Below, in pieces: positions 9,608 to 18,872 of a DNA stretch of 64,000 bases. A program made the translations under genes and the position numbers. The stretch comes from Roseibium aestuarii (GTDB lineage Bacteria; Pseudomonadota; Alphaproteobacteria; Rhizobiales; Stappiaceae), in assembly GCF_008477545.1 (NCBI RefSeq), contig NZ_VORA01000001.1:1860001-1924000 (forward strand). The letters run 5' to 3'. Below the pieces are notes generated by a model. The model ran no database searches, was not told the DNA's origin, and worked only from the letters and a program-made list of their open reading frames with translations. Within the stretch, counting starts at the first letter, position 1, and the number at the start of each line of letters is the position of its first letter.

Positions 9608-11128
9608 TCAGAGCCGGTCGCCGAAGAGACCGGCCGGCAGCAGCAGGTTGTCGCAGCGCCCCCGGGCAATCTCCAGCAGCCGCTCCACGTCGAGACAGCC
9701 CTCCAGATGGGTGGCCAGCCGGTCCAGCACCCCGTCGATCTGCGCCTCATAGGCGAGCGTCGATCCGGCGCCCAGCCGGTCGAGACAGGCGGCGCGGAAG
9801 TCATCCGACCCGAAGAGCCCGTGCAGATAGGTGCCGGCAACCCGTCCGTCTGCGGATGTGGCGCCCTCCGGCCGTCCGGCCAGCGTCAGGAACGGCCGCG
9901 CGCAATCTTCCCCGAAGCTGCGCCCCAAATGGATCTCGTAACCGCGCACCGCCATGCCGCTCTCCACATGGGTGCCCTCGACCTCGCGCAGGGTCTTGTC
10001 TGCGGTCAGAACCGTGTCCACGTCCAGCAGTCCCAACCCCTCGACAGATCCGGCAGCCCCCTCGATGCCATGTGGATCGGAAATCGTCCGACCCAGCATC
10101 TGGTAGCCGCCGCAAAGACCGATCACCCGCCCGCCCCGGCGTACATGGGCCTTGAGATCGATGTCCCAGCCTTGCGCCCGGAAGAAGGCCAGATCCGCAA
10201 TCGTCGCCTTGGACCCCGGCAGCAGCACGAGATCCGCATCGCCCGGCAGCGCTTCTCCCGCCTGCACCAGCTGCAGGGTCACGCTCTCCTCGAGGCGCAG
10301 CGGATCCAGATCATCGAAATTGGCGATCCGCGAGGTCACGGGCACGACGATCTTCACCGGCCCCTGGCCCTGACCGTCGGCCAGCCCGAGCGCGTCCTCG
10401 GCCGGCAGCTTGCCCGCCTCGGAGAACCAGGGAACGACCCCGACACTGTCCCAGCCGGTACGCCCGCTGATCTCCATCAGCCCCTCGTCGAAGAGGCTCG
10501 TGTCGCCCCGGAATCGGTTGATGAAATAGGCCTGGATGCGGATCCGCTCGGCGGGGTCCAGCACCGCATGGGTGCCAACCAGCGAGGCGATCACCCCACC
10601 CCGGTCAATGTCGCCACACAGCACCACCGGCAGGTCGACAGCCTCCGCAAAGCCCATGTTGGCAATGTCGCCGGCCCGCAGATTGATCTCCGCCGGGCTT
10701 CCCGCCCCTTCCACCAGCACCAGATCGCAGGCGGATTCAATTTCATAGAAACTTTCGATAACCTTCGGCAGAAGCTCGGCTTTTCTCTGCCCGTACTCCC
10801 GCGCCCGCATGGTACCGAAGCGCTTGCCCTGGACGATGACCTGAGCGCCCGTCTCCGTCTCCGGCTTCAGCAGGATCGGGTTCATGTGAACCGACAGCGG
10901 CACCCGCGCCGCCAGCGCCTGCAGCGCCTGCGCCCGACCGATCTCGCCACCATCGGCCGTCACGGCCGCATTGTTCGACATGTTCTGCGGCTTGAAGGGC
11001 ATCACCCTGATGCCCCGGTTCGCCAGCAGGCGGCACAGACCGGCAACGATCAGGCTCTTGCCCACATTCGATCCCGTGCCCTGGATCATCAGGGCCGGAC
11101 GACGGCTCTTGCCCGAAAGCTGTTCCAT
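9608..11128 (-). CDS. cobQ: Cobyric acid synthase
   Basis: Glutamine-dependent amidotransferase that amidates four side chains of adenosylcobyrinic acid a,c-diamide. The product is 506 residues, the family norm. The N-terminal dethiobiotin-synthetase-like ATPase has GTGSNVGKS at residues 17-25, then [12 protein letters not shown] and the DIDRGGV motif; the C-terminal class I amidotransferase has the nucleophile in GLCGGYQML and the catalytic His in [12 protein letters not shown]. The ATG at 11128 shares its A with the stop codon of the upstream GNAT gene (TGATG), so the two are probably translationally coupled. A TTG one codon upstream is also possible but is less likely. Confidence 0.96.
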   Translation of the reverse strand: MEQLSGKSRRPALMIQGTGSNVGKSLIVAGLCRLLANRGIRVMPFKPQNMSNNAAVTADGGEIGRAQALQALAARVPLSVHMNPILLKPETETGAQVIVQGKRFGTMRAREYGQRKAELLPKVIESFYEIESACDLVLVEGAGSPAEINLRAGDIANMGFAEAVDLPVVLCGDIDRGGVIASLVGTHAVLDPAERIRIQAYFINRFRGDTSLFDEGLMEISGRTGWDSVGVVPWFSEAGKLPAEDALGLADGQGQGPVKIVVPVTSRIANFDDLDPLRLEESVTLQLVQAGEALPGDADLVLLPGSKATIADLAFFRAQGWDIDLKAHVRRGGRVIGLCGGYQMLGRTISDPHGIEGAAGSVEGLGLLDVDTVLTADKTLREVEGTHVESGMAVRGYEIHLGRSFGEDCARPFLTLAGRPEGATSADGRVAGTYLHGLFGSDDFRAACLDRLGAGSTLAYEAQIDGVLDRLATHLEGCLDVERLLEIARGRCDNLLLPAGLFGDRL

Positions 11129-11595
11129 CAAAGCGCCTTTCGCAGCGGATGAAGGCGCAGGCCCTCCCGCTCTTCGGCAGGCCCGGCGGGCTCGAAGCCG
11201 CGGGCCTCGAAGAAGCGCCGTGCCGTCTCCGGGCTCCGCACCAACAGATGTGACGCTCCCAGATCATCGAGTGCGCGGCCAAGCTGGCGCAGCAGCGCCT
11301 TGCTCACCCCCTGGAACCGCGCCTCGGGCAGAACATGCAGCAGGGCAATCTCGCCCATGGTGGTAGCGGCAACGGCCCCAAGCACCTGCGTGGTCTCGTC
11401 CACCGCCATGAGGAAGACACCCGGCCGGGTGATCCAGCGTTCGATCCGGTCGGTCGCAAGCGCGTTCAGCCACGCATCGAGACCCGGCCCGGCGCCGGCG
11501 TGATCGGCCGCGCACAGCTCCTCCACGGACCGACGGGACAGGCGGGCAATCTCGACGGCATAGGCCGGATCGGCGGAAACGATCGTGAAGGGCAT
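11128..11595 (-). CDS. GNAT-family N-acetyltransferase embedded in the cob cluster
   Basis: A 155-residue single-domain GNAT protein. Acetyl-CoA binding motif A is represented by [20 protein letters not shown], where the usual R/Q-x-x-G-x-G/A loop appears as RFQGVSKAL, and the C-terminal helix-strand contains [11 protein letters not shown], the common F-Y/F-E-x-x-G-F signature. The substrate is unknown. The gene is 184 bases downstream of cobO and its stop overlaps the cobQ start by one base, so it is probably co-transcribed with cobalamin genes and coupled to cobQ. No established cobalamin step needs an acetyltransferase, so the association may be incidental. Confidence 0.85.
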   Translation of the reverse strand: MPFTIVSADPAYAVEIARLSRRSVEELCAADHAGAGPGLDAWLNALATDRIERWITRPGVFLMAVDETTQVLGAVAATTMGEIALLHVLPEARFQGVSKALLRQLGRALDDLGASHLLVRSPETARRFFEARGFEPAGPAEEREGLRLHPLRKAL

Positions 11596-11779
11596 GACGC
11601 TCCGGGTCTCGGATGAGGCTGCGGGCTGACCGGCGAGAGCAGGCCCGCAGACAGGGACAGGATGGCGGAATCCTCCGCCGATTCGGGCACAGAGAATAGC
11701 GAGTGTCCCGCGCTCTGCACACTCGACGCATGCATTGGCGCCGCGAAGCCTTTCCGCAGCGCCCGATGGTGTCGAGATC

Positions 11780-12451
11780 CTAGAACTCGATGCCTTCCTG
11801 CGGCTTCACGCCGGAACGGAACGGATGCTTCACCTGGGTCATGTCGGTCACCAGATCGGCAATCTCGATCAGCTCGTCCTTGGCGTTGCGGCCGGTGATG
11901 ACCACATGCACGCCTTCCGGTTTTTCGTCCCGCAGGAAGTCCACGACCTCCTCGATGGGCAGATAGTCGTAACGCAGCACGATGTTCAGCTCGTCACAGA
12001 GCACCAGCCGGTGCTCGCGGGAGCGGATCATCTCCTTGGCGACGTCCCAGGCCTCGCGCGCCGCCGCGATGTCCCGCTGCCGGTCCTGGGTTTCCCAGGT
12101 GAAGCCCTCGCCCATGCGCTTGACAGTGACCAGATCGGAGAAGCGTTCCAGCGCTTTGCGCTCGCCGGTGTCCAGCCGTCCCTTGACGAACTGTACGACA
12201 CCGACCTTGTGACCGTGGCCGAGCGAGCGGAACACCATACCGAAGCCCGCCGTCGACTTGCCCTTGCCCTTGCCCGTGTGGACGATGAGCAGACCCTTCT
12301 CGATGGTCTTGGTGGCCATGATCTTGTCGCGGGCCGCCTTCTTCTTGCGCATCTTCTCCGCGTGGCGCGCATCCAGATCGGCTTCGCTCGCGCTGCCGTC
12401 GAGGCCGGTCGCCATCTCCGTGTCGGGCCCGTTTTCCGGAGTGTCGGTCAT
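11780..12451 (-). CDS. cobO: Cob(I)yrinic acid a,c-diamide adenosyltransferase
   Basis: CobA/CobO-type ATP:corrinoid adenosyltransferase that adds the 5'-deoxyadenosyl ligand to cobalt(I). The product is 223 residues. The modified P-loop TGKGKGKSTAGFG is at ~59-71, followed by the family motifs VVQFVKG, LVLCDELNIVL (Walker B-like) and VVITGRNA; the protein ends FRSGVKPQEGIEF, as in other family members. The first ~45 residues are a charged extension (RHAEKMRKKKAARDKIM). The ATG at 12451 overlaps the cobN stop in an ATGA arrangement, with GGGAGA before it. A frame extending to 12757 inside cobN is an overlap artefact. Confidence 0.96.
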   Translation of the reverse strand: MTDTPENGPDTEMATGLDGSASEADLDARHAEKMRKKKAARDKIMATKTIEKGLLIVHTGKGKGKSTAGFGMVFRSLGHGHKVGVVQFVKGRLDTGERKALERFSDLVTVKRMGEGFTWETQDRQRDIAAAREAWDVAKEMIRSREHRLVLCDELNIVLRYDYLPIEEVVDFLRDEKPEGVHVVITGRNAKDELIEIADLVTDMTQVKHPFRSGVKPQEGIEF

Positions 12452-15400
12452 GAGGAAATCTCCCTGATCTGTGCGCGCAGGCTGTCCAGCCGCGCATGAG
12501 TACTGTTGCGGCGCGGGGTCCACAGCCCGCGCCGGAGCGCCTCGTCGAAACGGGCGAGCATCTCGCGCCAGGCGGCCGGATTGACGTCCTGCAGGAACGC
12601 CCGCACCTCGTCCGCTTCCACATAGGCCTCGAAAAGCTGGTCGAAATGATGGTCGCCCACCGCCCGTGTGGTGGCGGAAAAGGCAAAGAGATAGTCGAGG
12701 GTCGCCGCCATCTCGAAGGCCCCCTTGTAGCCATGGCGCATGACACCGGCGATCCATTTCGGATTGGCCGCGCGTCCGCGCACCACCCGGCCGATTTCCT
12801 CCGACAGGGTGCGCACCACCGGCCGCTCTGGCCGGGAATGATCGTTGTGATAGACCTTCGGGGCTGTACCGGTCAGGCTCTCGACGGTCGCCGCAAGCCC
12901 GCCCTCGAACTGGTAATAGTCGTCGCTGTCGAGCAGGTCGTGTTCCCGGTTGTCCTGATTGTGCAGGACCGCATCGACCCCCTTGAGACGTTCTTCCAGA
13001 TCCGACCGCGCCGCCAGGCCCTCCGCGCCCTGCCCATAGGCATAGCCGCCCCAGGTGAGGAAGGCCTCGGCGAAGTCGTCGCGCGCCTCCCAGATCCCCT
13101 CGTCGATGAGCGCCTGAAGCCCGGCCCCATAGGCACCGGGCTTCGACCCGAAGACCCGGAAGCCGGCGCGCCGCGATGACTCCGCGGCATCAATCCCTTG
13201 CGCGCGCAACCTCTCGCAATCCCTGAGAAAGCGGGCTGCCAGCGGATTGGCCTGCTCGGGCTCGTTGAGCGCGGCCACCGCCCGCACCGCACTGTCGAAC
13301 AGGTCGATCTGATGCGGGAAGGCATCCCGGAAGAAGCCGGAGATGCGCAAGGTGACATCGACCCGGGGCCGACCCAGCTCCGACAAGGGCAGGATCTCGA
13401 ACCCGGACACCCGGCCCGAGGCGCCTTGCCACACGGGGCGCGCACCGATCAGGGCCATGGCCTGGGCGATGTCGTCGCCGCCGGTGCGCATGTTGGCCGT
13501 GCCCCAGCAGGTGAGCACCAGCGCCTGCGGCCACTCGCCCTCGTCCTGAAAATGCCGTTGCAGCACCAGCTCGGCCGAGGCCCTGCCGATGCGCCAGGCC
13601 GTCTCGGTCGGCACGGCGCGCACGTCGACGGAATAGAAGTTGCGCCCCGTGGGCAACACGTCCGGCCGGCCCCGGGTCGGTGCCCCCGAAGGCCCGGGCG
13701 CAACGAACCCTCCGGAGAGCGCGCTCAGCACCGCCTCGGTCTCCGCCGGGCCGGAGCCGGTGACCGCCGGGCGAAGATGGGCCTCCACATCGCCCAGCAC
13801 CGCCGCACTGGCAGCCCCGGGGGGCTCGAGACTGCCCGCGATCAGCAGGCCGGCCAGCAGCTCGATCCGCTCGACCGTGTCGCCACAGGAGCGCCAGGGA
13901 TCTGCCGAGAGCCGCGCAAGCACCTCCGGCCGCGCACCGTTCCAGGGCGCGGCAAAATCGCAGTCGAGGGGATCGAAGGACCTTTCCAGCGTCATCCCGG
14001 ACGCAGCGTCAGCGGAGATCCGGGACCGGTGAGCCCCATGGCTCTCGATAGACCCCGGCTCACCGATCCCGGCTCGCACTGCGTTTGACCGGGATGACGA
14101 TAGAACGACTTCGTTCTTCACCCCCAGATCCCGCGCGATCGCCCGGTGCAGGCTTTCCTGCTCAGGGGCAGACCCTCGCGGCACGCGCACCAGCGCAACC
14201 AGAAGATCGGTGAGCAGATCGCCCTCCGGGCTCTGCCCCAGAACATGCAGCCCGTCGCGGATCTGCAGTTCCTTCAGATCGCAGAGATGGGCGTCCAGCC
14301 GTGCCAGCCGTGTCGCCTCGTCTGAGGACGGGTCAAGACCGATGTCCCGGTCGAGCCCGTGGCGGGCGGCAAGATCGAGAATGTCGCGGGTCAGGGCCTT
14401 GAGGCGGCGCGGGTCCACACCGCTCGCCAGATAATATTCGTCAAGCAGCCCTTCCAGCTCCTCGCCCACACCGTGGCTTTCGGCCCGGGTGAGCGGCGGC
14501 GTGAGATGGTCGACGATGACCGCCGACGTGCGTCGCTTGGCCTGCGCGCCTTCGCCCGGATCATTGACGATGAAGGGATAGATGTTCGGAAGCGGCCCGA
14601 GAACGGCTTCCGGATAGCAGGCCTCGGACAGGGCCAGCGCCTTGCCCGGCAGCCATTCCAGATTGCCATGCTTGCCCAGATGCACCACCGCGTGAACACC
14701 GGCCACCTCGCGCAGCCAGACATAGAAGGCGAAATAGTGGTGCGGCGGCACAAGCGCCGGGTCGTGATAGGTGTCCTTGGGATCGATGTTGTAACCGCGT
14801 GCCGGCTGAATGCCGACGATCTGCCGGCCATAGCGGTACAGGCCGAGACGGAAGGCCCCGTCGACCACATGCGGATCGGCCTCCGGTGCGCCCCAGCGCG
14901 CGACGACCTCCTGCCGCACCTGCTCGGGCAGCCGCTCGAAGGCCGCGCGATAGGTCGCAAGCGGCAGGGTCTCATAGTCCGTGCGGGTCTCACGCCCCTC
15001 CAGCGCATTGGTCACGCCAGCGCAAATGCGCTGCATCAGCGCGCGCGATCCTGACGGAGCGTCCTCAACCGCGTAGCCCGCAAGTTTCATCGCCTGCAGC
15101 AGCTGCGCACAGGATTCCGGCGTATCCAGCCCGACCCCATTGGCAAGCCGGCCATCCTTGTTGGGATAATTGGCCAGCACCAGCGCCACGCTGCGCTCGC
15201 AGGCCGGAAGCGCGCCAAGCCGCGCCCAGTTCGCCGCAAGGGCGGCAACGAACGCCATCCGGTCGGGGGCGGGCACGAAACGCACCGGGGTCGACTGGGT
15301 CGCCCCGTCCCGCAGGCCTTCCTCCTTGAAGGAGACGGCCCGGCTCAGCAGCCGCCCGTCCAGCTCGGGCAGCACCACATGCATGGCCAGATCCCGCGCG

Positions 15401-16323
15401 GAGAGCCCCTGATCGCTCTCCTCCCACGCCTGACGCGAGGAGGAAGAGAACACCACTTGCAGCACCGGCTTGCCCGGCCGGTCGAGTGGCGTCGGCCGGT
15501 GAGCCTTGCCCGCGTTCGACACCGCAAAGGCCGTGGCATTGAGCACCACGGCAGGGCCTGCCGCCTCCATCAGCGCGTCCAGCACGGCAATGCTCTCGGC
15601 TTCCTTGAGCGACGAGACGAAGACCGGCAGCGGATTGAGCCCCTGAGCGGCAAGGGCGGCACAGAGCGCCTCGACAGGCGCCGTCTGCCCGCCCTGTACC
15701 AGCGCCCGGTAGAAGACAAGCGCCGCGACAGGGGCCGCCGGATCGGCCCAGCAGGCCGCTCTCAGCGCGTCGAGATCGCCATGCCCGTGGATCCCGGCAC
15801 GCGGCAGCGGCAGAGGCGCCACCGGATCTTCGCCGCGCCTCAGAAGATGAGCGCCGTAGCGCAGGAAATTGCCGTGGTTGACCGCACCGCCCTCGACGCA
15901 ATAGCGCCAGAGCCGGCGCACCACCTCCACCGGCTCGGTGGAACGGGCGGCCAGATCCTCGTCCCAGGTGTCGTCGCCTGGCAGGAAGACCAGCCGCACC
16001 CCGCTCGCCCGCGCCTCTTCCTCGAAACGCTCCACCCCGTAGCGCCAGTAGTCGACACCGCCCAGAAGGCGGACGATCACCAGCTTCGACCCGGAGACCG
16101 TGGCCTCCGCATACATGTCGACCGAATAGGGATGGGAAAGCGCCAGCGTGCTGGCCAACCGCAGGCTGCAGGCAGCCTCCCCCAGCGCCGCCTGCGCGGC
16201 TGCCAGAGCGCCAAGCTCCGTGTCGGCGGCGGACAGGAAGAGGATGTCGGCCGGGCTCTGGCCCAGATCGACAGCCTCCTCGCCCATGTCGATCCCCCGG
16301 GTCTGGCTGGCCAGAATATGCAT
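12448..16323 (-). CDS. cobN: Cobaltochelatase subunit CobN, carrying an in-frame repeat insertion
   Basis: Large subunit of the aerobic CobNST cobaltochelatase that inserts cobalt into hydrogenobyrinic acid a,c-diamide using ATP (the CobS/T subunits are not in the window). The product is 1291 residues, within the family range. Recognisable blocks include the N-terminal SPADILFLSAADTELG, the central HLGKHGNLEWLPGK, the PFIVNDPGEGAQAKRR block, GRNFYSVDVRAVPT, the TCWGTANMRTGGDDIAQA stretch and NREHDLLDSDDYYQFEGG near the C-terminus. Residues ~742-778 are encoded by a 108-bp palindromic repeat element (13991-14098) of exactly 36 codons. These interrupt the conserved region just before RSFDPLDCDFAAPW, presumably in a surface loop. 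cobW is 31 bases upstream; the stop overlaps cobO. Confidence 0.95.
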   Translation of the reverse strand: MHILASQTRGIDMGEEAVDLGQSPADILFLSAADTELGALAAAQAALGEAACSLRLASTLALSHPYSVDMYAEATVSGSKLVIVRLLGGVDYWRYGVERFEEEARASGVRLVFLPGDDTWDEDLAARSTEPVEVVRRLWRYCVEGGAVNHGNFLRYGAHLLRRGEDPVAPLPLPRAGIHGHGDLDALRAACWADPAAPVAALVFYRALVQGGQTAPVEALCAALAAQGLNPLPVFVSSLKEAESIAVLDALMEAAGPAVVLNATAFAVSNAGKAHRPTPLDRPGKPVLQVVFSSSSRQAWEESDQGLSARDLAMHVVLPELDGRLLSRAVSFKEEGLRDGATQSTPVRFVPAPDRMAFVAALAANWARLGALPACERSVALVLANYPNKDGRLANGVGLDTPESCAQLLQAMKLAGYAVEDAPSGSRALMQRICAGVTNALEGRETRTDYETLPLATYRAAFERLPEQVRQEVVARWGAPEADPHVVDGAFRLGLYRYGRQIVGIQPARGYNIDPKDTYHDPALVPPHHYFAFYVWLREVAGVHAVVHLGKHGNLEWLPGKALALSEACYPEAVLGPLPNIYPFIVNDPGEGAQAKRRTSAVIVDHLTPPLTRAESHGVGEELEGLLDEYYLASGVDPRRLKALTRDILDLAARHGLDRDIGLDPSSDEATRLARLDAHLCDLKELQIRDGLHVLGQSPEGDLLTDLLVALVRVPRGSAPEQESLHRAIARDLGVKNEVVLSSSRSNAVRAGIGEPGSIESHGAHRSRISADAASGMTLERSFDPLDCDFAAPWNGARPEVLARLSADPWRSCGDTVERIELLAGLLIAGSLEPPGAASAAVLGDVEAHLRPAVTGSGPAETEAVLSALSGGFVAPGPSGAPTRGRPDVLPTGRNFYSVDVRAVPTETAWRIGRASAELVLQRHFQDEGEWPQALVLTCWGTANMRTGGDDIAQAMALIGARPVWQGASGRVSGFEILPLSELGRPRVDVTLRISGFFRDAFPHQIDLFDSAVRAVAALNEPEQANPLAARFLRDCERLRAQGIDAAESSRRAGFRVFGSKPGAYGAGLQALIDEGIWEARDDFAEAFLTWGGYAYGQGAEGLAARSDLEERLKGVDAVLHNQDNREHDLLDSDDYYQFEGGLAATVESLTGTAPKVYHNDHSRPERPVVRTLSEEIGRVVRGRAANPKWIAGVMRHGYKGAFEMAATLDYLFAFSATTRAVGDHHFDQLFEAYVEADEVRAFLQDVNPAAWREMLARFDEALRRGLWTPRRNSTHARLDSLRAQIREISS
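13991..14098. repeat. 108-bp palindromic element inserted in frame in cobN
   Basis: Perfect 10-bp outer inverted repeats, GTCATCCCGG (13991-14000) and CCGGGATGAC (14089-14098), enclose a second inverted pair, GGTGAGCC (14028-14035) and GGCTCACC (14057-14064), which extends to 14 bases with one mismatch (GGGACCGGTGAGCC / GGCTCACCGATCCC). The length is 36 codons, so the cobN frame is kept. An element with the same outer and inner arms sits in non-coding DNA at 55149-55276, and related half-elements occur at 32091-32115 and 54965-55092. Insertion of such an element would explain the extra residues in CobN. Confidence 0.85.
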
Positions 16324-16354
16324 CAGCCGCGCTCCGGCTTGCCGCGCAGACGGA

Positions 16355-17539
16355 TCACGCGACCTCCGCCGGCTGGCCGAGAACCGCCTTCACCCCGTCG
16401 AGATCCAGTCCCTTGAGACCGATGACGACAAGGCGGCCGGAGGCCTCCGCACCTGCGGCGAACCAGGTCTCGACCCGGGGCCCCACCGCCTGCACCATCG
16501 CAGGAGCGGCCTTGCCCGCAATCCGCACCGGTCCCTTGATCCGCAGCACGCCGCGGCAGCCCATGGCCGCCTGCACCCGCTCTTCGGCCTCCTTCAGGGA
16601 GGCAAAGTCGCGCACCGCAATCACCTGACTGTCAAAGTCATCATGGTGGTGATGGTCGTGATGATGGTGGTGGTGATCATGGTCATGGTCATGGTCATGG
16701 TCATGGTCGTGGTGATCGCCGTGATCGTGGTCATCGTCGTGGTGGTCGTGGTCATCATGATCGTCATGATCGTCGTGATGATGCCCGTGATGCTCGTGGC
16801 GCTGCTCCATGTCGTCCTCGGCAGCCGATTCCCGGCCGAGCAGAACCTCGATCGGCAGCGAGCCCTTCTCCGCGGTGACGATGGCGACACCGGCGCGCAG
16901 GTCGCGGGCGATCTGCTCCTGCACCCGGGCAAGGTCCGCCTCGGAGACCAGATCGGCCTTGTTCAGCACCAGAAGATCGGCGCAGCGCAGCTGGTCATGG
17001 AAGAGCTCCTCCACCGGGCTCTCGTGGTCCAGGGCCTCGTCCGCCTTGCGCTGGGCCTCGAGTGCGGCTTCGTCCAGCACGATCCGGCCCTCGGCAAGGG
17101 CCGCCGCATCCAGCACGGTCACCACCCCGTCGACCGTGACCTTCGGCTTGACGCTCGGCCAGGAGAAGGCCCGCACCAGCGGCTGCGGCAGGGCCAGGCC
17201 GGAGGTCTCGATGACGATATGTTCGGGCGGGGTTTCCCGGGCCAGCAGCATTTCCATGGTCGGCAGGAAGTCGTCGGCCACCGTGCAGCAGATGCAGCCG
17301 TTGGTCAGCTCCACCACCTCTTCCGCCGCGCAATCCGGATCGGCGCAGCCGTTCAGCAGAGACCCGTCGAAGCCCATGTCGCCGAATTCATTGACGATCA
17401 GCGCGATGCGCTTGCCCTGGGCATTCTTCAGAAGCGAGCGGATCAGGGTCGTCTTTCCCGCCCCGAGAAAGCCGGTGATGATGGTGGCGGGGATCTTTTG
17501 CCCCGGCTGGCGGAGCGGCGAGGAAGTCTGGTCGGTCAT
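16355..17539 (-). CDS. cobW: Cobalamin-cluster CobW GTPase with His/Asp-rich metal loop
   Basis: COG0523 G3E-family GTPase thought to act as a metallochaperone, here presumably delivering cobalt to CobNST. The product is 394 residues. The P-loop GFLGAGKT is at 23-30, the metal-binding CICC motif is at 82-85 (NGCICCTV), LVLNKADL is the G4 motif, and a C-terminal CobW_C domain begins near 305. Residues ~245-302 are almost entirely His and Asp (HDHDHDHDHDH-type runs), a metal-sensing or storage loop typical of CobW. An extra Cys pair (GCADPDC, 65-70) precedes the CICC site. The start overlaps the cobU stop (ATGA) and cobN follows after 31 bases, so it belongs to the riboswitch-controlled operon. 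Confidence 0.95.
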   Translation of the reverse strand: MTDQTSSPLRQPGQKIPATIITGFLGAGKTTLIRSLLKNAQGKRIALIVNEFGDMGFDGSLLNGCADPDCAAEEVVELTNGCICCTVADDFLPTMEMLLARETPPEHIVIETSGLALPQPLVRAFSWPSVKPKVTVDGVVTVLDAAALAEGRIVLDEAALEAQRKADEALDHESPVEELFHDQLRCADLLVLNKADLVSEADLARVQEQIARDLRAGVAIVTAEKGSLPIEVLLGRESAAEDDMEQRHEHHGHHHDDHDDHDDHDHHDDDHDHGDHHDHDHDHDHDHDHHHHHHDHHHHDDFDSQVIAVRDFASLKEAEERVQAAMGCRGVLRIKGPVRIAGKAAPAMVQAVGPRVETWFAAGAEASGRLVVIGLKGLDLDGVKAVLGQPAEVA

Positions 17540-18120
17540 GAGGGCGTGTCCGTGGAAGAGAGAGAAGAAGGCTTGAGGGTGAGCGGCAGGCCGGCGGCGA
17601 CGAAGATCACCCGCGCGGCAACCCGGGCCATAAGCTGGTTGAGACGCCCCTGCGCATCGCGGAAGGCGCGGGTCTCGCGCGCTTCCGGCACGATGCCGAG
17701 GCCGATTTCATTGGAAACGAGGATCACGGGACCGGCGGGGGCAGCAAGATGCGCGACAAGGCGCTGCGTCTCGGCCTCCACGTCGCGGCCGTGATAGATA
17801 AGGTTGTTGAGCCAGAGGGTCAGGCAGTCGACGAGAACGATCTGCCCGGCCCTGGCCTCGCGCTCGAGAACGGAGACGATGTCGAGCTCTTCCTCCACCG
17901 TGCGCCAGTCGGTGCCGCGCTGGGCCTTGTGGCGGTTCACCCGGCCCTCCCATTCCGCGTCCAGCACCGGGCTGGTGGCGAGATAGACGAGATCGCGGCC
18001 GCTCGCACGGGCCAGAGCTTCCGCATGGGCGCTCTTTCCCGAGCGCGCACCGCCCAGAACGAGCGTTGCGGTCGCCTCTGTCGCCGCCGGTCTGTCCACG
18101 GACGGGCCGCAGGAAGTCAT
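17536..18120 (-). CDS. cobU: Adenosylcobinamide kinase / adenosylcobinamide-phosphate guanylyltransferase
   Basis: Bifunctional enzyme (called CobP in Pseudomonas and rhizobial nomenclature) that phosphorylates adenosylcobinamide and then transfers GMP to it. The product is 194 residues from the ATG at 18120, with P-loop LGGARSGKS at ~22-30, the guanylylated His presumably in NRHKAQRG, the Walker B region IVLVDCLTLWLNNL, and VSNEIGLGIVP. The last ~10 residues (SLSSTDTPS) form a non-conserved tail. It is the first gene after the cobalamin riboswitch and overlaps cobW by four bases. An alternative ATG at 18135 lies closer to the riboswitch. Confidence 0.95.
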   Translation of the reverse strand: MTSCGPSVDRPAATEATATLVLGGARSGKSAHAEALARASGRDLVYLATSPVLDAEWEGRVNRHKAQRGTDWRTVEEELDIVSVLEREARAGQIVLVDCLTLWLNNLIYHGRDVEAETQRLVAHLAAPAGPVILVSNEIGLGIVPEARETRAFRDAQGRLNQLMARVAARVIFVAAGLPLTLKPSSLSSTDTPS

Positions 18121-18170
18121 GCCGTGCCTCCGCACCGTCCACCCGACGGTCTCACGAGAAGAAACATCAC

Positions 18171-18399
18171 GTCAGGCCGGTCTCCTGGCTTGCGGTTCGA
18201 TCGGTCCGGCGGTCCTGCCTTCCCGGCCCCGGCGCGGTGTCCCGTGCCTGGCGCCAGTGGCGTCTCGTCCCGCCGCCTCACCGCCTACAGTTGCGGGGGC
18301 AGCTTCGGCCTGGGAGCGCGCGGCCTGTCGACCACCCTGCCCGCACCGAATTCCCGTTTCATCCGTCACGGCCCCGAAGGCCCCTGACAGACACCTGAC
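18171..18399 (-). promoter_or_regulatory. Cobalamin riboswitch upstream of cobU
   Basis: Read on the minus strand, the segment contains the complete set of conserved blocks: GGGAATTCGGTGCGG, AGGGTGG, GAAGCTGCCCCCGCAACTGT, GGCGGTGAG, and the B12 box GCCAGGAGACCGGCC at 18174-18191. The outer P1 stem can pair GTCAGG (near 18394-18399) with CCTGAC (18171-18176). The RNA ends about 50 bases before the cobU start, placing cobU-cobW-cobN-cobO (and possibly the GNAT gene and cobQ) under adenosylcobalamin repression. The segment between 18121 and 18170 would form the expression platform (Shine-Dalgarno sequestration or termination), but I could not choose between the two. Confidence 0.96.
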
Positions 18400-18735
18400 C
18401 TCTCCGTTCTATCCGGCTTGCAGGACCACGGCAACCGGAACCGGGAGGAGCCGAGCACCGCGTGAACAGGCGCCCCGCCCCCACATGCCCGTCCTCATTC
18501 GGACATCGGGACGGACCGCCGGGAACCGGCACTACGCCAGGGGCCGGGCCAACCGCCCGGCGCCTTGGAAAAACGCGCCCAAGCCCTTGATCGCATTTCA
18601 ATTATCCACACCCTGTGCGAGGCTCGTGAAGTTTCTTCATAAAAATCGCGGGCAAGGACTTGGCAAACCGGCAAACCGTTTGATATACGCATCCCCATCG
18701 ACGCGGCGGTGCTGATCCAGCCCGCCTGACGGTGA
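18400..18735. other. Divergent promoter region between riboswitch and tRNA-Asn
   Basis: About 335 bases without a credible gene. It holds the minus-strand promoter of the cob operon and a plus-strand sigma-70-like promoter for the tRNA genes: TTGGCA at 18660-18665, an 18-base spacer, and TATACG at 18684-18689, about 47 bases before the first tRNA. The stretch 18590-18690 is noticeably richer in A+T. Confidence 0.45.
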
Positions 18736-18811
18736 TCCCTGATAGCTCAGTTGGTAGAGCAAGCGACTGTTAATCGCTGGGTCGTAGGTTCGAGTCCTAC
18801 TCAGGGAGCCA
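18736..18811 (+). tRNA. tRNA-Asn (GTT), copy 1
   Basis: 76 bases including encoded CCA. Acceptor TCCCTGA/TCAGGGA, discriminator G, anticodon loop CTGTTAA giving GTT. Identical in sequence to the second copy 61 bases further on. Confidence 0.97.
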
Positions 18812-18872
18812 TCCTCTCCTCACCGCGCCGATCACCGGACAGGATCTTCTGATCCACCCCGTCCGACGGTAT

